Source: Panorpa germanica
Taxonomy: Eukaryota > Arthropoda > Insecta > Mecoptera > Panorpidae
Assembly: GCA_963678705.1 (NCBI GenBank)
Contig: OY783203.1
Location: 30,672,535 to 30,736,534 of the forward strand
Length of the DNA: 64,000 bases
Reading direction: 5' to 3'
In this document: positions 1 through 15,700 of the stretch, in pieces
Position numbering within the stretch: position 1 is the first letter of the stretch
How the letters are laid out: each line of letters opens with the position of its first letter
The notes under the pieces: generated by a model
Database searches by the model: none
What the model saw: only the letters and a program-made list of their open reading frames with translations
What the model was told of the DNA's origin: nothing
Program-made: the position numbers and the translations under genes

Positions 1-730
1 AAATATGCGTATCTATTTACATATATACTGTTGTAAATATGTCTTATCATATTCTGCATCAAAATTTATTATTTTTTAATATGTTATTGTCAATTATATT
101 ATCCCATAGTTATTATCATATTTAAATGTAAATTCATATTTTAAGTCGACATTATATCAGCGATCGTTGAGAACTCTACTGCAAATCGGAAACCCATGTG
201 ATCAGATTAACGTATTTCAATTTGAATTGTCTAATATAGTAATACACAATATTTCTGAGGTAGTGATTTAGAAGATATAATGTTAATTATTCACTGTTAA
301 TAGTCCATCTGAAGTGATCTACCTTGATACAAAATGTGAACTAATTAATTCAAACCAACTAATTTAAGAACATAAATATGTATATTCAATTGTATAACAG
401 ATGGCGTTTAAGGTAGACATAATATACGCATCGTTTTCGAATGTACTTATATTCCGTTTAAGTTGTAAATAAGCAACGAGCGCAACGAGTGGAATCGTCA
501 AGAGTCGTGTCGGCTAAGTACACTCGCTGTCAAAGCTCAGATCCCTCAGATCAACTCTGTGTTTTGTGTGTATGAATATCTCTATGATTATATGCATCGC
601 TGTGTGAAAGCGATAGTTCAGCTTCTGTGTAGTAAGAGTTACAGTGTAATTTGTTAGTTTACAATTGTTTTGTTTAAAGTGATATATTAAATTATTATTC
701 ATTTACAAAGTTTAACTAAAATAATTAAAA
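1..730 (+). promoter_or_regulatory. Upstream region and probable 5' UTR of Lasp
   Basis: Non-coding, AT-rich sequence ahead of the Lasp start codon. A less AT-rich stretch at about 465-620 probably holds the transcription start and the 5' UTR; this is inferred from composition and distance to the ATG only. I see no convincing TATA box at a fixed spacing. A short minus-strand reading frame at 514-702 has no recognisable domain and is treated as chance. Confidence 0.35.
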
Positions 731-3700
731 ATGAGTAAAACGTGTGCTCGATGTGAGAAGACAGTGTATCCAATTGAGGAACTGAAATGTTTGGACAAGG
801 TGGGTCATAGTTGTCAGAATTATTGATGCTGATGTAATTACTTTAATATTTTATCCGTAATTTGTGAATAAACATAGAATCAGAATATATTTTCTTACTT
901 AGAAAACCGCTTTATACAGCTAATAAACAATATTATATTACTGTAATTTTTTAATTAGTTTTCATTGATATTAAATCGACAGCTGTTGCTTACAAATATT
1001 GTTATTTTGATGTTCTTTCGAATATACTCGTTTATACAATTGTTTGTATATACTCGTATATTAATGTCTAGGCAATTGAATATATTTAGAATATTTAAAA
1101 ATATAAATGCTATTTCGACAGGTACCTATCGAAAAAACAAACTTCAAAGTTATTATCTATTTTGTTGATAAAATCTAAGATTTTGTTTTAGACCTAATAT
1201 TTTACAAATCTCCAGGATATAAATGTATTACAGATACTGGTTAGAATTTATCATATGTCACTTCAAATATTAAATTATCTTATAAATAAAATTCTTAAAT
1301 TACTCAACTAATATGATACAAACTACAAATATATAAGAAATAATTAACAGCAATATTTTAATTACAAAATAGTACACATATATCTGTATTTAATATTTAA
1401 TTGTTTTAAGTTTATATTTTATCATATTGTTTTAAAAACATTGCAAATATTTGTGTTAAAATTATAAATATCAATTAAGAACTTGATATTGTATATGTAT
1501 TATATAAAGTCCAAATAATATATTTTCATAAAATACATATTATATAAAATGCATTTCTATATATATTTTTTTTAGATTTTGCATTTTGTAATGCTTCAAA
1601 GACCGTCTATGTAACATGTGTGTACATTTTTTTGAGTGTACATGTGCTGCATTGTCGCTAAGTTAACATTTACTGCGATTAAAATGTTAGCACAGACACT
1701 CTGTGGCACAATCCTTATCTTTTTATTTCGCAATTTTTAAAATAATAATATATATTAAAATTCAAGAAATTTACGTTAGTTTTTTTTACTTAGAATCTAC
1801 ACTAAGCAGTAATGTCAGTACATGTATACTATATTGCAAAATAGCATGTGATTTTTATAATTTGTTTACAAAATTAGGATATCTTATATCTATATAAGTA
1901 CTTTTTACATTATATTTTAATTGTATGGTACACATATTGAATAATTCATATATTGATTATGTAATATGGTTATGTAATATAACTTTGAATGAATGGTATA
2001 ATCAAAACAATATAGATAAAGTATTCAATATTTCATGTGCAATATTTATTACCCAGTAAACTTAGTAATGTAACATGTATGCCTAATCGTATCTGTCATT
2101 GAACGTTTGTATTTTAGAGAAAGTGCTAACATTTCATACAGCAATTATTGTTTAGATTCAGCGCACATTGTAGACATGACTGTCTTAAAACAATTTTGTC
2201 TGTCCTAGAAGGTTAAGATAAATTAAACCTAGAGAGACAAAATACTCTTGTCTTTAGTTTGCACTAAGCCTAATTGTAAATTGTTTCTATAAGTTACAAC
2301 TTGAAATATTTCCGTGCCCAAATTTAAAAACAATTTTTCTCAATTGACGCATTTTTTAAAATTCACTATATTTAAAGTTGGCACTGATGTGTTATAGTGT
2401 TGTAAAGTACATGTAAAATTTATTTGATATAAGAAAATTTAACTTTTAACATATTTTTTAGGTTAATATAATGTAAGATTACAAAACAAATGTTATTTTA
2501 CGACATTTACTGACGTCAATAAAGTATTTTTATGTAAATTCTATAATAATTCTGATACATATTAAATTAAAATTGTAGTAAAAGATTTTAAGTACCTGTT
2601 GCTGCATTCATTCAATGACAATGTAACAGAATTATACTGAATTTCTGTAAAAACTAGCTTAAAAAATATTAAGCTAAGTAACAGTTATTTTCGTTAAAAT
2701 GAGGTTACTTTTTGGATTTAGTGGGTAAGCTTAGTACAATCATTGCAACATACATCAGCTTTATAGTGATTAATTAAATATGCTGTTCATACATTACATC
2801 CATTTTAATCCCCATTACAAATGTCTCCAAGAAAACTTAAATATATATAAATAGAAAGCATGACCTCTAGATGTAATTGGTTTATGGAAAAATGTAACTA
2901 GGACCCGTTTATAAGAGTACTATCATTTTTATATCTTCTTTGATTGTGAATTATTCAATAAATATTTTCCCAATTTCTGCTACTAAATTAAAACCTGCTC
3001 AGTTTTTTCACTGTCAATTTCATAGTTATTATTTTAACTCCAATTCCGATGACAATTGAAATTGGTTTGTGTAGCCACAACTACTGATGCAGAGGTTTTC
3101 GGGAGTGTCTGTCATGCTTCACTTGCCGTGATTCTATTCTATAAATTGTAGATATTTTGTTGTTATTTCAATGAAATAATATTTACGGTTACGTCAGAGG
3201 CGTAAAACCTATATTGGGGAGGAGTGAAAGGTAAAGGGGAGCTGATTGTTTAGAATAGACATTCAATAACTCTGAATATGAGAATGTGAGTATGTATGTA
3301 AAAGTAAAGTAAAATAAACGTGAATAAAAATTTCATCCTATCGTTACAATTGTTTATTTAGGCCTATATCGTCGGGTCCACCACTTCTAGTGCCTCCATT
3401 GTAAATTAGAGTAGTAGATCAGATTTTGGGCAAAATAGGTACTTATTACGTATACTTATTTAAATAAATAAAGAAAAAAATCGTTTTTTCCCCTTTTTCA
3501 ATTATTTTGATTACATGTTGCTTACAATTAAAATTTAGGCCTCTCAAAGCAAACAAGAAATCATGAGTAATAGATATGTTTAAGGCTTCTTAATTGTATT
3601 CAGTCACAATTTGCTACTAAACATAAGACTTCAATATCCACTTATTTTTTAATGAGTCATAATTTTGTAGAAGATGTTAGCAACTGAGTATTTATACTAA

Positions 3701-6700
3701 TATAAAGAATTTAAAACTAACGAAAATTCCCAATTACGACATTAATCTTGATTATTCATTTTTATAAAGTAGAAAATAATGATTTAAGGTTTGTCAATTT
3801 TTATCAAAATTGCTATCACCGGAAACCGCATGAATGAATACTATTTTCGAAATTAAAGTAATTATTTATGATTAAATTACAATTACCATATAATCTAACT
3901 CTGAATATGAATTATGTTTATTTGCTGAATGTAATGAACTTATTTTTTGCTATAAATATCATATAACAAATATTTGACATCAATTAAATAATTTTATGCA
4001 TATTATTACGAAACACTGATTATATCCCAATTTGGGTATTCAATACCCAAAAACATTATTCATTAATTCAGTGATCTACATAAAAAAATGGAGAAAATAT
4101 GAAAATACCTGACGTTCAATTTAAAATCAATTTTATTCTGGTATAAATTTGTATGTTCATCAAGTGGTGCCTACATTTCAGGTTCATTCTAACCAATGTA
4201 AATTTAAAGCATCTGCGACCGTTCTCGAAGGCGGTAACGGTTCCTGTATTTAACTACATCTATTTGGTAAAGTGCCCCGCTGTTGTCGTACAATGCGTGT
4301 ATCTGTTTCAACCAAAACTCTACGAATTATAACATAAAAAATAATTCAGGAAAGTGAAATGTACACTGTTCTAATTATAAGTGATAACGAACTGCAGAAA
4401 ATAGACTGAGTAGAGGGTAATGCTTTTCTATATAATAAAATATAAAAAAATATATAAAGTTAAATAATACCACTAATCATATAAATTGTGAAAAAGGTAT
4501 TTAAACCTTTATAAAATGTATGTTTGTTTGTATTTAATTTGTAGTGTAAAATAATAGACTTAGGGGCCATCCATAAATAACATCCATAAATTTCATGCTA
4601 CTTTGAACACCTACTCCACTCCCCGTATTTGCCACATTTTGCCGACCCCGAATATTTACCAATTTTTACTACTTTCTACTTTTTAGATTGCATGTGACAT
4701 CACAAAGCTTCTCTGACAAAATGACTTATCTTTATTTATTTGAATATTGTATTTTCTGTTTAATATGTTATCGCACTAGAAATTTTGCATATTTTTCGGG
4801 AATCTGGAATAAATCTATTTAATATAAATAGATTTTAAAAATCATATGTAGATACATATACTCGTATATTCGCCTCATTTAAATTTGAACAATGCAGGTT
4901 AAATTTAAACAATTTATACAAATTTTTGTTTCAGTTTCAATTATTTGACTTGGATTTTGCTTTGTTATGTAAATAAAGTTCAAATAGCACCGTAACAATA
5001 GCATAACTCCAGGTCTACTTTTAGCATTATGAGCTCAGTGACTTTGAACTTTAGCCTATATTAGTTCACAATAAATACAAACCAACCTGTGAATCTAACA
5101 CAGTCTTAATGTAGAGTATTTCATATTGAGTATAAATTTTGTTATCAATTTCTATTAGATAGCTGACCCGACAGACTTTATTTTTTCCAAATTTCTTTCA
5201 CAATTCAACAGAAAATAAACAACTGAATCAATTTTTCGTCACTATTAGATTGATTTACAATCTGCTGTCAAACGACATTTGCGCACATTTTTCAATTCTT
5301 TTCTATAAAAATCTGATTAAGATTATTACGAATATTAAAAAAAAAAAATTAGCTAAATCGGTCCAGCCATTCGTAAGTGGTGCGCTTACCAACAGGCTGA
5401 GACTCTTTTAAGTATAGACTAATCTGTGTCCATTTGTCTTAAGTGTTACTTTCCATATATATTCTTTTATATGAATAATATAAAATTGTTTTTTTAGCTG
5501 CTCATAATTTATTTTATGACCTATTACATTTTAATGAAGTTATTAATATTTCATTAAATTAATTAGAAAATTATTATTCGTAATCGAAGAATTATAATTG
5601 GTAATCACACTGTTTTTTATTTAACATTTTGTACAAATAATTAGAACTGTTAATTTAAATAATTTTTTGTAATATTTACTATTTTGTTATTTATTTACAT
5701 AGCGTTTCAGATAGTGTAGTTATTAGTGTCTTTGTTTACAACCCATAAAATAGCGAGTTAGAGCCTGATATGGGGACCTTGAACAATAATTTGTCACAGA
5801 GTTTTCATGACTTTTAATAATTATTATTTCACGTCCTGGCGTCGATAATTAGGTTGTGAACCATAACTGAATTGATAAAGTTGCATATCAAAACCTCATA
5901 TATTCAATTCGCAATATTATAGAAGATATCAACGAATGAAATAGTCATTTTTTCTCTTTAATAATTAAAGGGGTAACAATTTACAAAAAATGACTTTAGT
6001 GTACGACGTCATTGCTTCCTCATCTTCTTCATCACTTCTATTTGCCTACCTTTACCATCACAATTAAATCAGAGAAGTGCAAAAGAGATGCAGTATTAGA
6101 CTGTCGCAGCTATAGCAGCTGTTGAGTCGACTGTGATCTAAAACGAAAAATAAATTACATTGCTTATGATATTCTTTTTAATTTGTGATGTCATTAACTA
6201 CTACGCAACATATATGTTGTCGTGGGCCATATATGGTATGTATACAACACCGCTGCCTAATAACTTAACATATATGTACATAATCAATTTAATTTAATAA
6301 CAACCAAATTCAGAAAATATAACTCTTGTCCGGGGATCGAACCCGAAAACACAGCAGTCAGTCATTAAGTATCAATGCACTCTCCCGCTGTGTTGCATTA
6401 ATTGTGATTTTATTGTTAAAGATTTTAAACTTTTATTTAAAATTATTTTTTTGATTCACTGAAAAAGTAAGTACATGCAATAAAAATTAAATGGCACACT
6501 TAGGGTCCTAATACAATTTTTGGCATTTTTCCCTATGTAACATTTTGACCAAAGATGGCTTAATAGTTCGCGCCAGATATTTATAATTTTGGAGATATCT
6601 TGCCAATTCAAAATTTATTTGTAGTAAACAACAAAATGATTTAAATAATATAATTACTTACTTACTGTAATCTTAGAGCTAGTTTTTGTCTGGGATTGTA

Positions 6701-9700
6701 CAGGTTGTGTGACGAGCAATATTTTTCTATGGTCTAACACTTTTACACAAAGGAAAATAATACTTGAAGACAAATGTAAGTATAAAATCGTTACAAGTTT
6801 GTATACAAGGAGTACGCTTGTATGTACTCCAACATATTTTGCGAAACAGTTGCATGAATATTCCTTTTCATAAAAATATAGAAATATACTCACAAATTTT
6901 AACTTTTCCATATACTTTGATGGTATTTAATCTGATCTATACTTACTTGAAATTGTAAAACGTCGCAAATTTAATTGAAACTGTTTTTTATGTTTTGAAC
7001 TAGGTAACATTAGCTCTGTTGTAAAATTTTGTTGACCTAACTTATAAAAGTCTAAAACAAACTCTAGACCTGTTGGATTTTTTATGAGTACCGCAATCTT
7101 TTAAATAATTGTTTCATTTCTTACTCAAAATTAACTGTATCTAGTCACTTCTCATTTTAAGCCTATCTTGAATGTGATAGATCTTTATCTCTAAGACTAT
7201 GCTATATTCTCGGTAATGTTTTGTTCATATAAATAGCACGTTGATTTTAAGCAACGTGTCCGTTAAGGTAGGTCTTGGTTTTTTTTTTAAATTTGAAGTA
7301 TTCTAGATTAGATAGTATATATTCTAGGCCACGTTAAGGCACGTATGAGAAAACATCTTATATTATAATGTTCCAACTGTATATTCTTATATGTTTGGTA
7401 CTGAACTTTGTATGGCAGCCCGAAATTTTGGAAAAACTGGAAAAAAGTTGGGCTCTTTTTTACTGTATAACTTTTTATTCGTAAAAGATAGAAAGGTGAA
7501 GTTTTGCATGTGTATTACGCTATTGAATGTAAACGTATTTCAAAATTTAGAAGTTCCAAATTTTATAAAAGAAGCGCTGGAAAAATTAGGGGGTCTAGTA
7601 AGAAACAAAGGAGAAAGCTTAAATTTTAGATTGTGTAATATTTGAATATCATATTAAAAGAAAATAATTGAAAAGTCAAAAATTTTATTTGGGAGCACGG
7701 GGGGCGGTTTGTGCTAGATAATTGAAATTTTGTATATAGGCTAACTTTGATACCTAATTTACAAATCGGAAAAAAAATTCCCAAATTTTGGAAAAAAGTT
7801 GATCAAATAACGAATAAATTGAAAATATTTTATATTTTATTAGAAAAAATATATTATTTTAGTCAGTTTATATGACAAATTATTTATTGTTATATGTAAA
7901 ATTAATATAGAACGAGTTAAATATTTCAATTTAAAAATGGAATTAAAATTTGAAATGAAATTCAATACACACATAAAAGACAGTCGTCGCTTGCGACGGG
8001 CGTAACTCTAGTAACTTAAAATAAAAGTAATTATAAAACACATAAACCCTCAGCTTGAATAATGATCAGAATGTCATGAATTTTGATACATATCGTTTGA
8101 AGATTGATACTACCAAAAAATCATATGAATTTGAATTATATGTCATCCTACGAACTTATTGAGTGATGTGTTAATTGTGAAAGTATTAAAATATAACAAG
8201 TTGATGTGTATTATTCATCAATAATATGATGAGATAATGAATTATTAAAAGTAAGAAGCTAACCAAGGTTCCTTAATCGATGATTAACAGTTAAAATGAG
8301 CAATTATCGTAAAAATAATGATTCTCTGTATTTAATTTCAATGTCTGGAAAACCATGACTTTAAAATTTGCAAGAAAGTGGTGGCTATAACAAACCCGTT
8401 AACGGAACACAAGGCGGCGAGTAGGATTGTCGTATTGTGGCACTGTGGGCTCGTTGAATCGATGACAAATGCCATCAATGGATCATCATGATCATTCACG
8501 ATTTACGTCATAAATAGTACGACGCATTTTAGAATCAGAAAAAAACAATGATGAATTAATAATTTATGATTTCATAACAAGAAATTTCAATGAAAATATG
8601 TTATATTTTTTTGATATACTTCAACGAACTACTACTGCTTATGCTTATATGCGGTATTGCAGCGGTGGCAAACCTTTTCATGTGTTTCCTAAAATTTATT
8701 ATAACATTTGTGAAGTTACTACATATATATAATTAAAATATTGCCGAATTTTATTGTGGGATCTTAAATCCATGTAATTTCTTATCTAAGCGAAACCTAG
8801 TAATATTTAATCTAAAAAGTTTTTTATGTTTTATGATTGTATTACGCGAAAATGAAGATTTATTTTTTAAAAATCAATAAGACGTTGTAAATTAAGGAAC
8901 ATTGTTTACATAACAGGAAACTTTTGTTATGTTAAATAAACTTTAAATACACATAATAATGTTTAGCGTGATAGTATTTCATAAACTTGATATAGTTCAA
9001 ATTACGAGAGTTCGGCGGCGACTCATACTTAAAACAAGTTGTGGGGTACAAACTGCCGATATAACTAAAAAGCACTGACTCACTTATTTTGCTATAATGT
9101 ATATAGAAACGAATAAGATAAAATTCATTATCGTATTATACATTTATACCGCTCTTATAACCTCTTTTAAGTAAAAGTCACCGCCGAACTATCGTGGTTT
9201 TGACTATACGAGTATATAAACATTGGATGCTATATGCCTTATATTAGAATCATATTTCATCACTTTATTAGTCGCGTTCATTTCTAAGCAATATCAGGAT
9301 ACAATTGGTTTAGGTTTATTATAAACCTTGGTTGAATGTAAGCTTTAGCTTTGATAATTTTTTTCCAGTCAATCGTATCTGTAAGCAAAATACTTCCGTT
9401 ACATTATTCGGTAGTTAACTGTGGTTCTTTATTATCAAAACTATAAAAGAAAAACCAATTTTTTAATTTAAACTTTAGTTATGCCATAACTGACATTTGT
9501 TAGGCTGGGTTCACACGGCATTTTACTGCACGTTTCTTTGCAGTATAAATATTATCGAATAAACAGTAAAAAAATTATAAATGGGCTTGTGTCCTATGTC
9601 TTAATTTCTATAAAACTGTACTATATATCGATAAAGTGGGTTACTAGAACCTCAAATGTTCAATTATTTTTTAATAACTCCATATATGTTAGGAGATATT

Positions 9701-12700
9701 AACAATTAAAAAAGTCATTTTGTCTCTTTAATTATTAAAGGGATTCAACGTTGTACAAACTCCAAATGCATGTGACATCACAAACCTTGTGTAAGGTTAC
9801 CAACCTTACAGATCATAAATCTCTGCTCTATGTATTTATATATCAAAATATCAAATATTATTTACAGTTATTTCAAGGAACAATAAAATTTCAATATTAT
9901 GTCTGCCTTAACAGGGTTAAATAAAGTAAAAACTTATTATTCTTTGACTTGACTGGATTGTTTGAGTACCAACAACTACAAAACATTACCACAACACTGA
10001 CCTACTCAACAAATAACTGACGTTAAAATGCATTCCATGTCATACAAATATGGCCAACCATTTCTAGCGCTAAAACTACAATTCAAACTTTTAATTGCTA
10101 TATCTCCGTCAATATTTAGATATTTAATAAAATAGACACGCCAATACACATTTATTAACATCAATTTCAATCAACAATTGAAAAATCGACCACTACAAAA
10201 TGAGGACACAAGCCCATTGATGTTCTTTGCAATTCGTGGATGAGTCAAGCATGTTGTACGCATAACATAGGTTCGTCAACTCTGGTTTATGTTTCTTTAT
10301 ACTCACCATCTGGCGAGATCATGTGTGAGAAAATTATTATTTACATTATCAAAATCGTATGAATGTTTATTATGTAATATGACCTGCTAATTCCTTAGAG
10401 ATAGTAACCGTAAGTAGATCTTAATAGAATATATCTTGAACTCAAATTCGAATTTATTCAGTTCTTTTTGTAGAATAAAACTGATAGTAAAAACTGATTA
10501 GTTGATTTGAATTTTGTTTTTACTTATCGCGGAACACCATTTGCGAAACGTTATATCGGTTTCACATCAGAGAGACAGTTTTGTTGTCAAAAAACAAAAC
10601 AAAAACATGTGTTGGTTTATTTTAAAACAGTTCTGTTTTTCGAAAACAGACTGTTCACTCTGAACAGACTGGTTTTGTTTTTAGTGTTTTTCTGTGTGTC
10701 CCATAAAAATTATAAACAACAACTGACAAGCGCAAATGTTCACTAAAAACAAAACTGCGTGTTCAAACTAAGCAGACTAAGAAACAACAAACGTGTTTTC
10801 CTTTGATCTTACCGACTCAAGATGGGAATGTGTTTTGTTTACTAAAACAGCATCAAAAGATAAAAATGTTTTAAGAACTGTCTCTTTGGTGTAAACATTG
10901 GTGTTTTTGTTCAGAAAAACAAGTTTTTGTTCGTGTTTTATTGAACTGTCTCTCTGGTGTGAAACCGGCATTAAGTTACTCTATTAAATATATAAGTATA
11001 ATCACTCCAGGTGACATCTATTGTCCTTGGCTCTAATTGGATCCAGGCCTGGCAATACCGTTCATAATTGCAAACACAATTAATAGTTGTCTGTGAAATT
11101 CCATAGAAACAAGGTTATTATATTTTTTAAGCACATTATAACTCTTATACAAGGAACAATATCAATGTTTGCATTTCTTTTATTTTGTGTTTAATAACTG
11201 TTCTACTTATAAAAATATTATTTTTTGTAAGTAGTACTAGTACAGTTTTAAATTACAATTTTTTTTTATAAGTAGTGCATATACAGGGTGTCCCAAGATA
11301 ACGTTTTTAGAACACATTTTCAATATTTATAACACAGTAGCTATTTAAATGCAACGTGTTTTTAAGTAGGAACACATTTCTGTTTGAAAATGACATAAAT
11401 AAAATATTTGTATGAATCTTTTACTTATCTGAAGATATGTCAGGGACAGTGCTGAAAACATAGTGTTATTTCACTGTAATTTCACCTTATGCGGCACAAG
11501 CAAATTTAAAATTAGGGGTTGTCCATAAGCTATGTAGCTCTATTTTACTCTTCTTCCCCCATGTGACCAACGTAGTTTCTACCATGCACCCCCCTTCCCC
11601 CTCTCTGAGGTGGAACGTAGTTTTTTTCATTGAAAAAAAAAACAGAAAAAAAGTTCCCAGAAAAAAACTTAATGTTGCCAAATAAAGTAAATGACTCAAA
11701 CTACGTAACTTCACTCTAAGTAAACTCCCTCCCCCTCCTCTTTCCATCCGTGTCATATATAAAGGCTACACCGCTATATAATAAGTTTATGATTATGTAA
11801 CTACATAATCAATTTAACTTAATAACAATCAAACCCAAAAACTAACTCTGGTCCGAGGATCGAACCCGAAGACTAGCAGTCAGGGTTTAATCAATGCTCG
11901 TCCACTGTGTCGGTTCGATATCCTTCCTATAAGAGTTTATAAGCGATTATTTTGGGTCTTCGTTAATTCAAAGAGCGTTCAAATCATATATTCTGAAACA
12001 AAATTCTTTTCGGGCTGAATTGTGAACACCTGCCATACTACATTACTATTTATAAATTTAATTCAAACTTTTTTAATGTGCGATAACACTTATCATAAAA
12101 CATGACGTTACATTTTGTGCAAGTATCTACCTTATAAACAAAACTTAGTTTCAGCGTTACCTTGAAATATGATAAAACTATAAATAGATCTACAAAAATG
12201 TTCAAATACTTCTAACAACTGTGTGTGTTACAGTTATGCATATTTTTTTATTTTAAGTTAATCCATGGAATGTGAGAGAATATTTTTCAAATTTGTTTTA
12301 TATTTTATTATTATCTTTAAAATGTTTTACATTTAGATAAATTTGATAAAATATTTTAATTATTGGATTGTTAATTTTTGAAACAATTAAATAATTATAT
12401 TTAATTATTTATTGTTTTAATTCCTGTTTATTGTTATATAACTTATATATTTAGACATACAAATAGTTTAGTTGCATTGTTATTTATAAGAAAAAAATGA
12501 TGATTCGGTTATTTCTAAATCACTATGTCAGCATAATTATTACATGTTTGTGTTATGTTCATATTCATTGCTAATTCTATTATATATTCGTACACTATGT
12601 GTACATATTCCTATACTGTGAGAAATACTTAGTAAAAATTACTATGTGAACATAAGGTGCTATAATGATTTTATAACTAAAACTCTATGTGTTGTATTGT

Positions 12701-15700
12701 ATTTATTAAAATATCATATGCGCCGTTAGACATTACATTCTTCCGCTTTAAATTCACTTACTTCATGTATTCATTTTAGGTCTACTTCGCTTTCCAACTT
12801 CTCTCTCCACCTACTCTTAATCTGCTCTAATTTTTCTACTTTCTTGCCACACATCCTACATAGTTTCTGTTCCTTTGCCCCTCAGTATCTACTTCCCTTT
12901 TCTTCATTCCTCATACCAAAACTGGTGATCATTTCCTTTTCTTTACCTCCTATTTTTCTGCGTATTGTGGCATTCTTTTTGACCATAACTAATTGTACCT
13001 TTCTTCATCCATTCTCTTTATTCTATCCTTTATCTGATTTCATGCCTCTCTTCTTTACTCTCTTAGTCTTACTATCTCCTCCGCCGCTATTCCTCTTCCT
13101 TCGTAATACCTTATGCTCTTTTTTCCCATTTTGTATTCCTCTATTTCTGATTTGCTTACTCATCACTCCCACCATTCCGTTCACGTTTTCTTTCCACCTT
13201 ATCGCTTTAGACCTTGCCTCTATTCTCAAGTTGTTCCTCTTTACCTCTTCCTTGACTAGCATCCGCTCCCAATACCCATTTTGCGTACTTCCCCTGTACC
13301 TCCATAAATCGCTATGCAAACTATAAAAATTACTATCGACGTAATTTTATTTGGGATGCTATAATTTTTTGTTATAAAACCATTATATAGCATTCTGGTA
13401 TTGTGGTCATATTGTAATTTTTAATGTTTATTCTCACTGTGTATGAATGAATTGTTTACGTAACAGGTAACATTTATTACGGTAGGTAAAACCTAAAAGC
13501 ACTTAACGGTGTTTATCGCGATATGCAGTATTTTGCGAAACTATTCTTTATTTTCAATTGTTTCATAGAATGTGGCTCACATACTTTAAACTTTATAATA
13601 TCAAAAAACATTCAAAACGTCTATTTCTTTCTATTTATGTTTCTATATCATTTGTTTTTTATTAATTATATGACCATTCATTTTGGGTCAATGTACAAAA
13701 AATTAGATTTGTACCGTTAAAATGAAATTATTTTTAGCTGGATATGATTATTATAAAAATCGTCTATAAACATGTGATTTTGTCGTTGAATACTCACGTA
13801 CGTTATACGTAACTTTATACGTATCTACGTAAGGTATTCAGTGATGTCCAAGTGTCGGTCTGTTTCATTTACTATAGTGTTGGTTTAAGAATTTAAATTA
13901 GAGATTATTTGATAAATAATGTAAAACTTACTTTACCGACTTTATCTTTCTGCCGAATTAATAAAACTTATCCTCGTGTGCTCTTCACAGCGCACGTAGC
14001 TGCTCAATATAACTACTATGTAATATGTGATACATCGTCTAGCGTGTGCAAACCATATGAAGTATATGGCGTTGATCTGTACACCGCACGAGAATGAAAA
14101 TTACCGGGGCTTGCTGAAATAGCATGACATGACCATTGACCATTTCGCCGCGGATAAAAGTCGTCGGATTGATTTAATATATAAAAAACAAAATTATTAA
14201 TAAGAACATGTCGTTTTATTGCAACTTTATGTCATAAGTCTCTATAAGCTGGTAAAGTGCACCAATTCTCGTAGCCTACGAACTAATTATTGGCTATTGA
14301 AAATTTACTAAATGAAATTGGCTCGAGTTCTAATAGAAGTTGGGTATCACTGTTTATGTTCATATATACGAGTAGGTATATTCATGACCTGCGTCAAAAA
14401 CGATCAACAAATTCCAGTGTTTTACATTACAATACAAAACTCCATTGCTTAGCAGTTTTATCGCACACGCCAATGTCAATTCAGCGTTATTGTTATTATG
14501 CAAAATAGGTTAAAATTGTGAGTTAGAACAAATAAAAGCCAGGTGGATAAAGAGGAGTATACAGTGCTGTCAATATTATAAGCATTGGTGTAGGTTGTGT
14601 ACAACCTACTTAAAAATATTCACGCAAAATTTGACAAGAATTGACTTTGACATTTTTTAGAGGATATATAGGTAACAACGGGCAAAAAAAAATTACATAA
14701 AAATTTTTTCTTTCAAAGGTCACACTTTTGTACAGCAAAACTTAATCATCAAACCAAATTTCACTTATTGGACATAATTTCATTCATTTTATTTGTTAAA
14801 AGCATAATGACGGAATTTGAGGGTGAAAATGTAATATAAGTTGTTTATATGGAATACATAATTCGTTAAATATGTCAAAGTTATACTCACTAAACACAGT
14901 TACATGTATTTAAGGTTTATTTAACATAAAAGTATTTACTTGTTATATAATATTTTTGGTTAATATAATGTAACATCACAAAAGTTACGTTTTGATCTAA
15001 ATTTATATTTTTTGACATTATTAAACCGTTTTATGCAAGATTATATTATGTTACTATTAAATTAAGATATTAGTAAAATATTTTTAATGTCTTTTGCATT
15101 TAATTAATGACAATGTAATAGAAACTTCGCGTTACGTAAATAAATATAAATTGCATATAACACATGGGCTGAAAAGTCCCGGGCCTAACAAAGAAAACAC
15201 AGTTTTTTTGGTTCAAAATTAGCTTTATTCATCAACGTAATCTCCATCAAGAGCAACGCAATCATTCCAGCGCCGCTCTAACATTTCAATACCACTTTTG
15301 TAGAACGATTTATCTTTTGCCTCAAAATAGGCCTCAGTTTCAGCGATAACCTCTTCATTCGTGCGAAATTTCTTACCGGCGAGCATTTTTTTCAGGTCTG
15401 CGAACAGGCAGTAGTCGCTGGGAGCCAAATCTGGAAATCCGAAAACGGTGGATGTGGGAGCAATTCAAAGTTCAATTCATGTAGTTTTGCCATTGTTTTG
15501 ATTGACTTGTGACACGGTGCGTTGTCTTGATGAAACAAAAAAATTTTCTTTGCCATATGCGGTCGTTTCTTTGCAATTTCGGCCTTCAAACGCTCCAATA
15601 ACGCTATATAATATTCACTGTAGTAACCATACTGTAATACCATTAGTATTTCCTTTCTCAAGATAGTCGATGAATATTACACCACGCACATCCCAAAATA

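Noticed and set aside
12844-13326. 160-codon plus-strand open frame
   Set aside because: CT-rich antisense of a minus-strand LINE relic; leucine/serine/phenylalanine low complexity and no domain.
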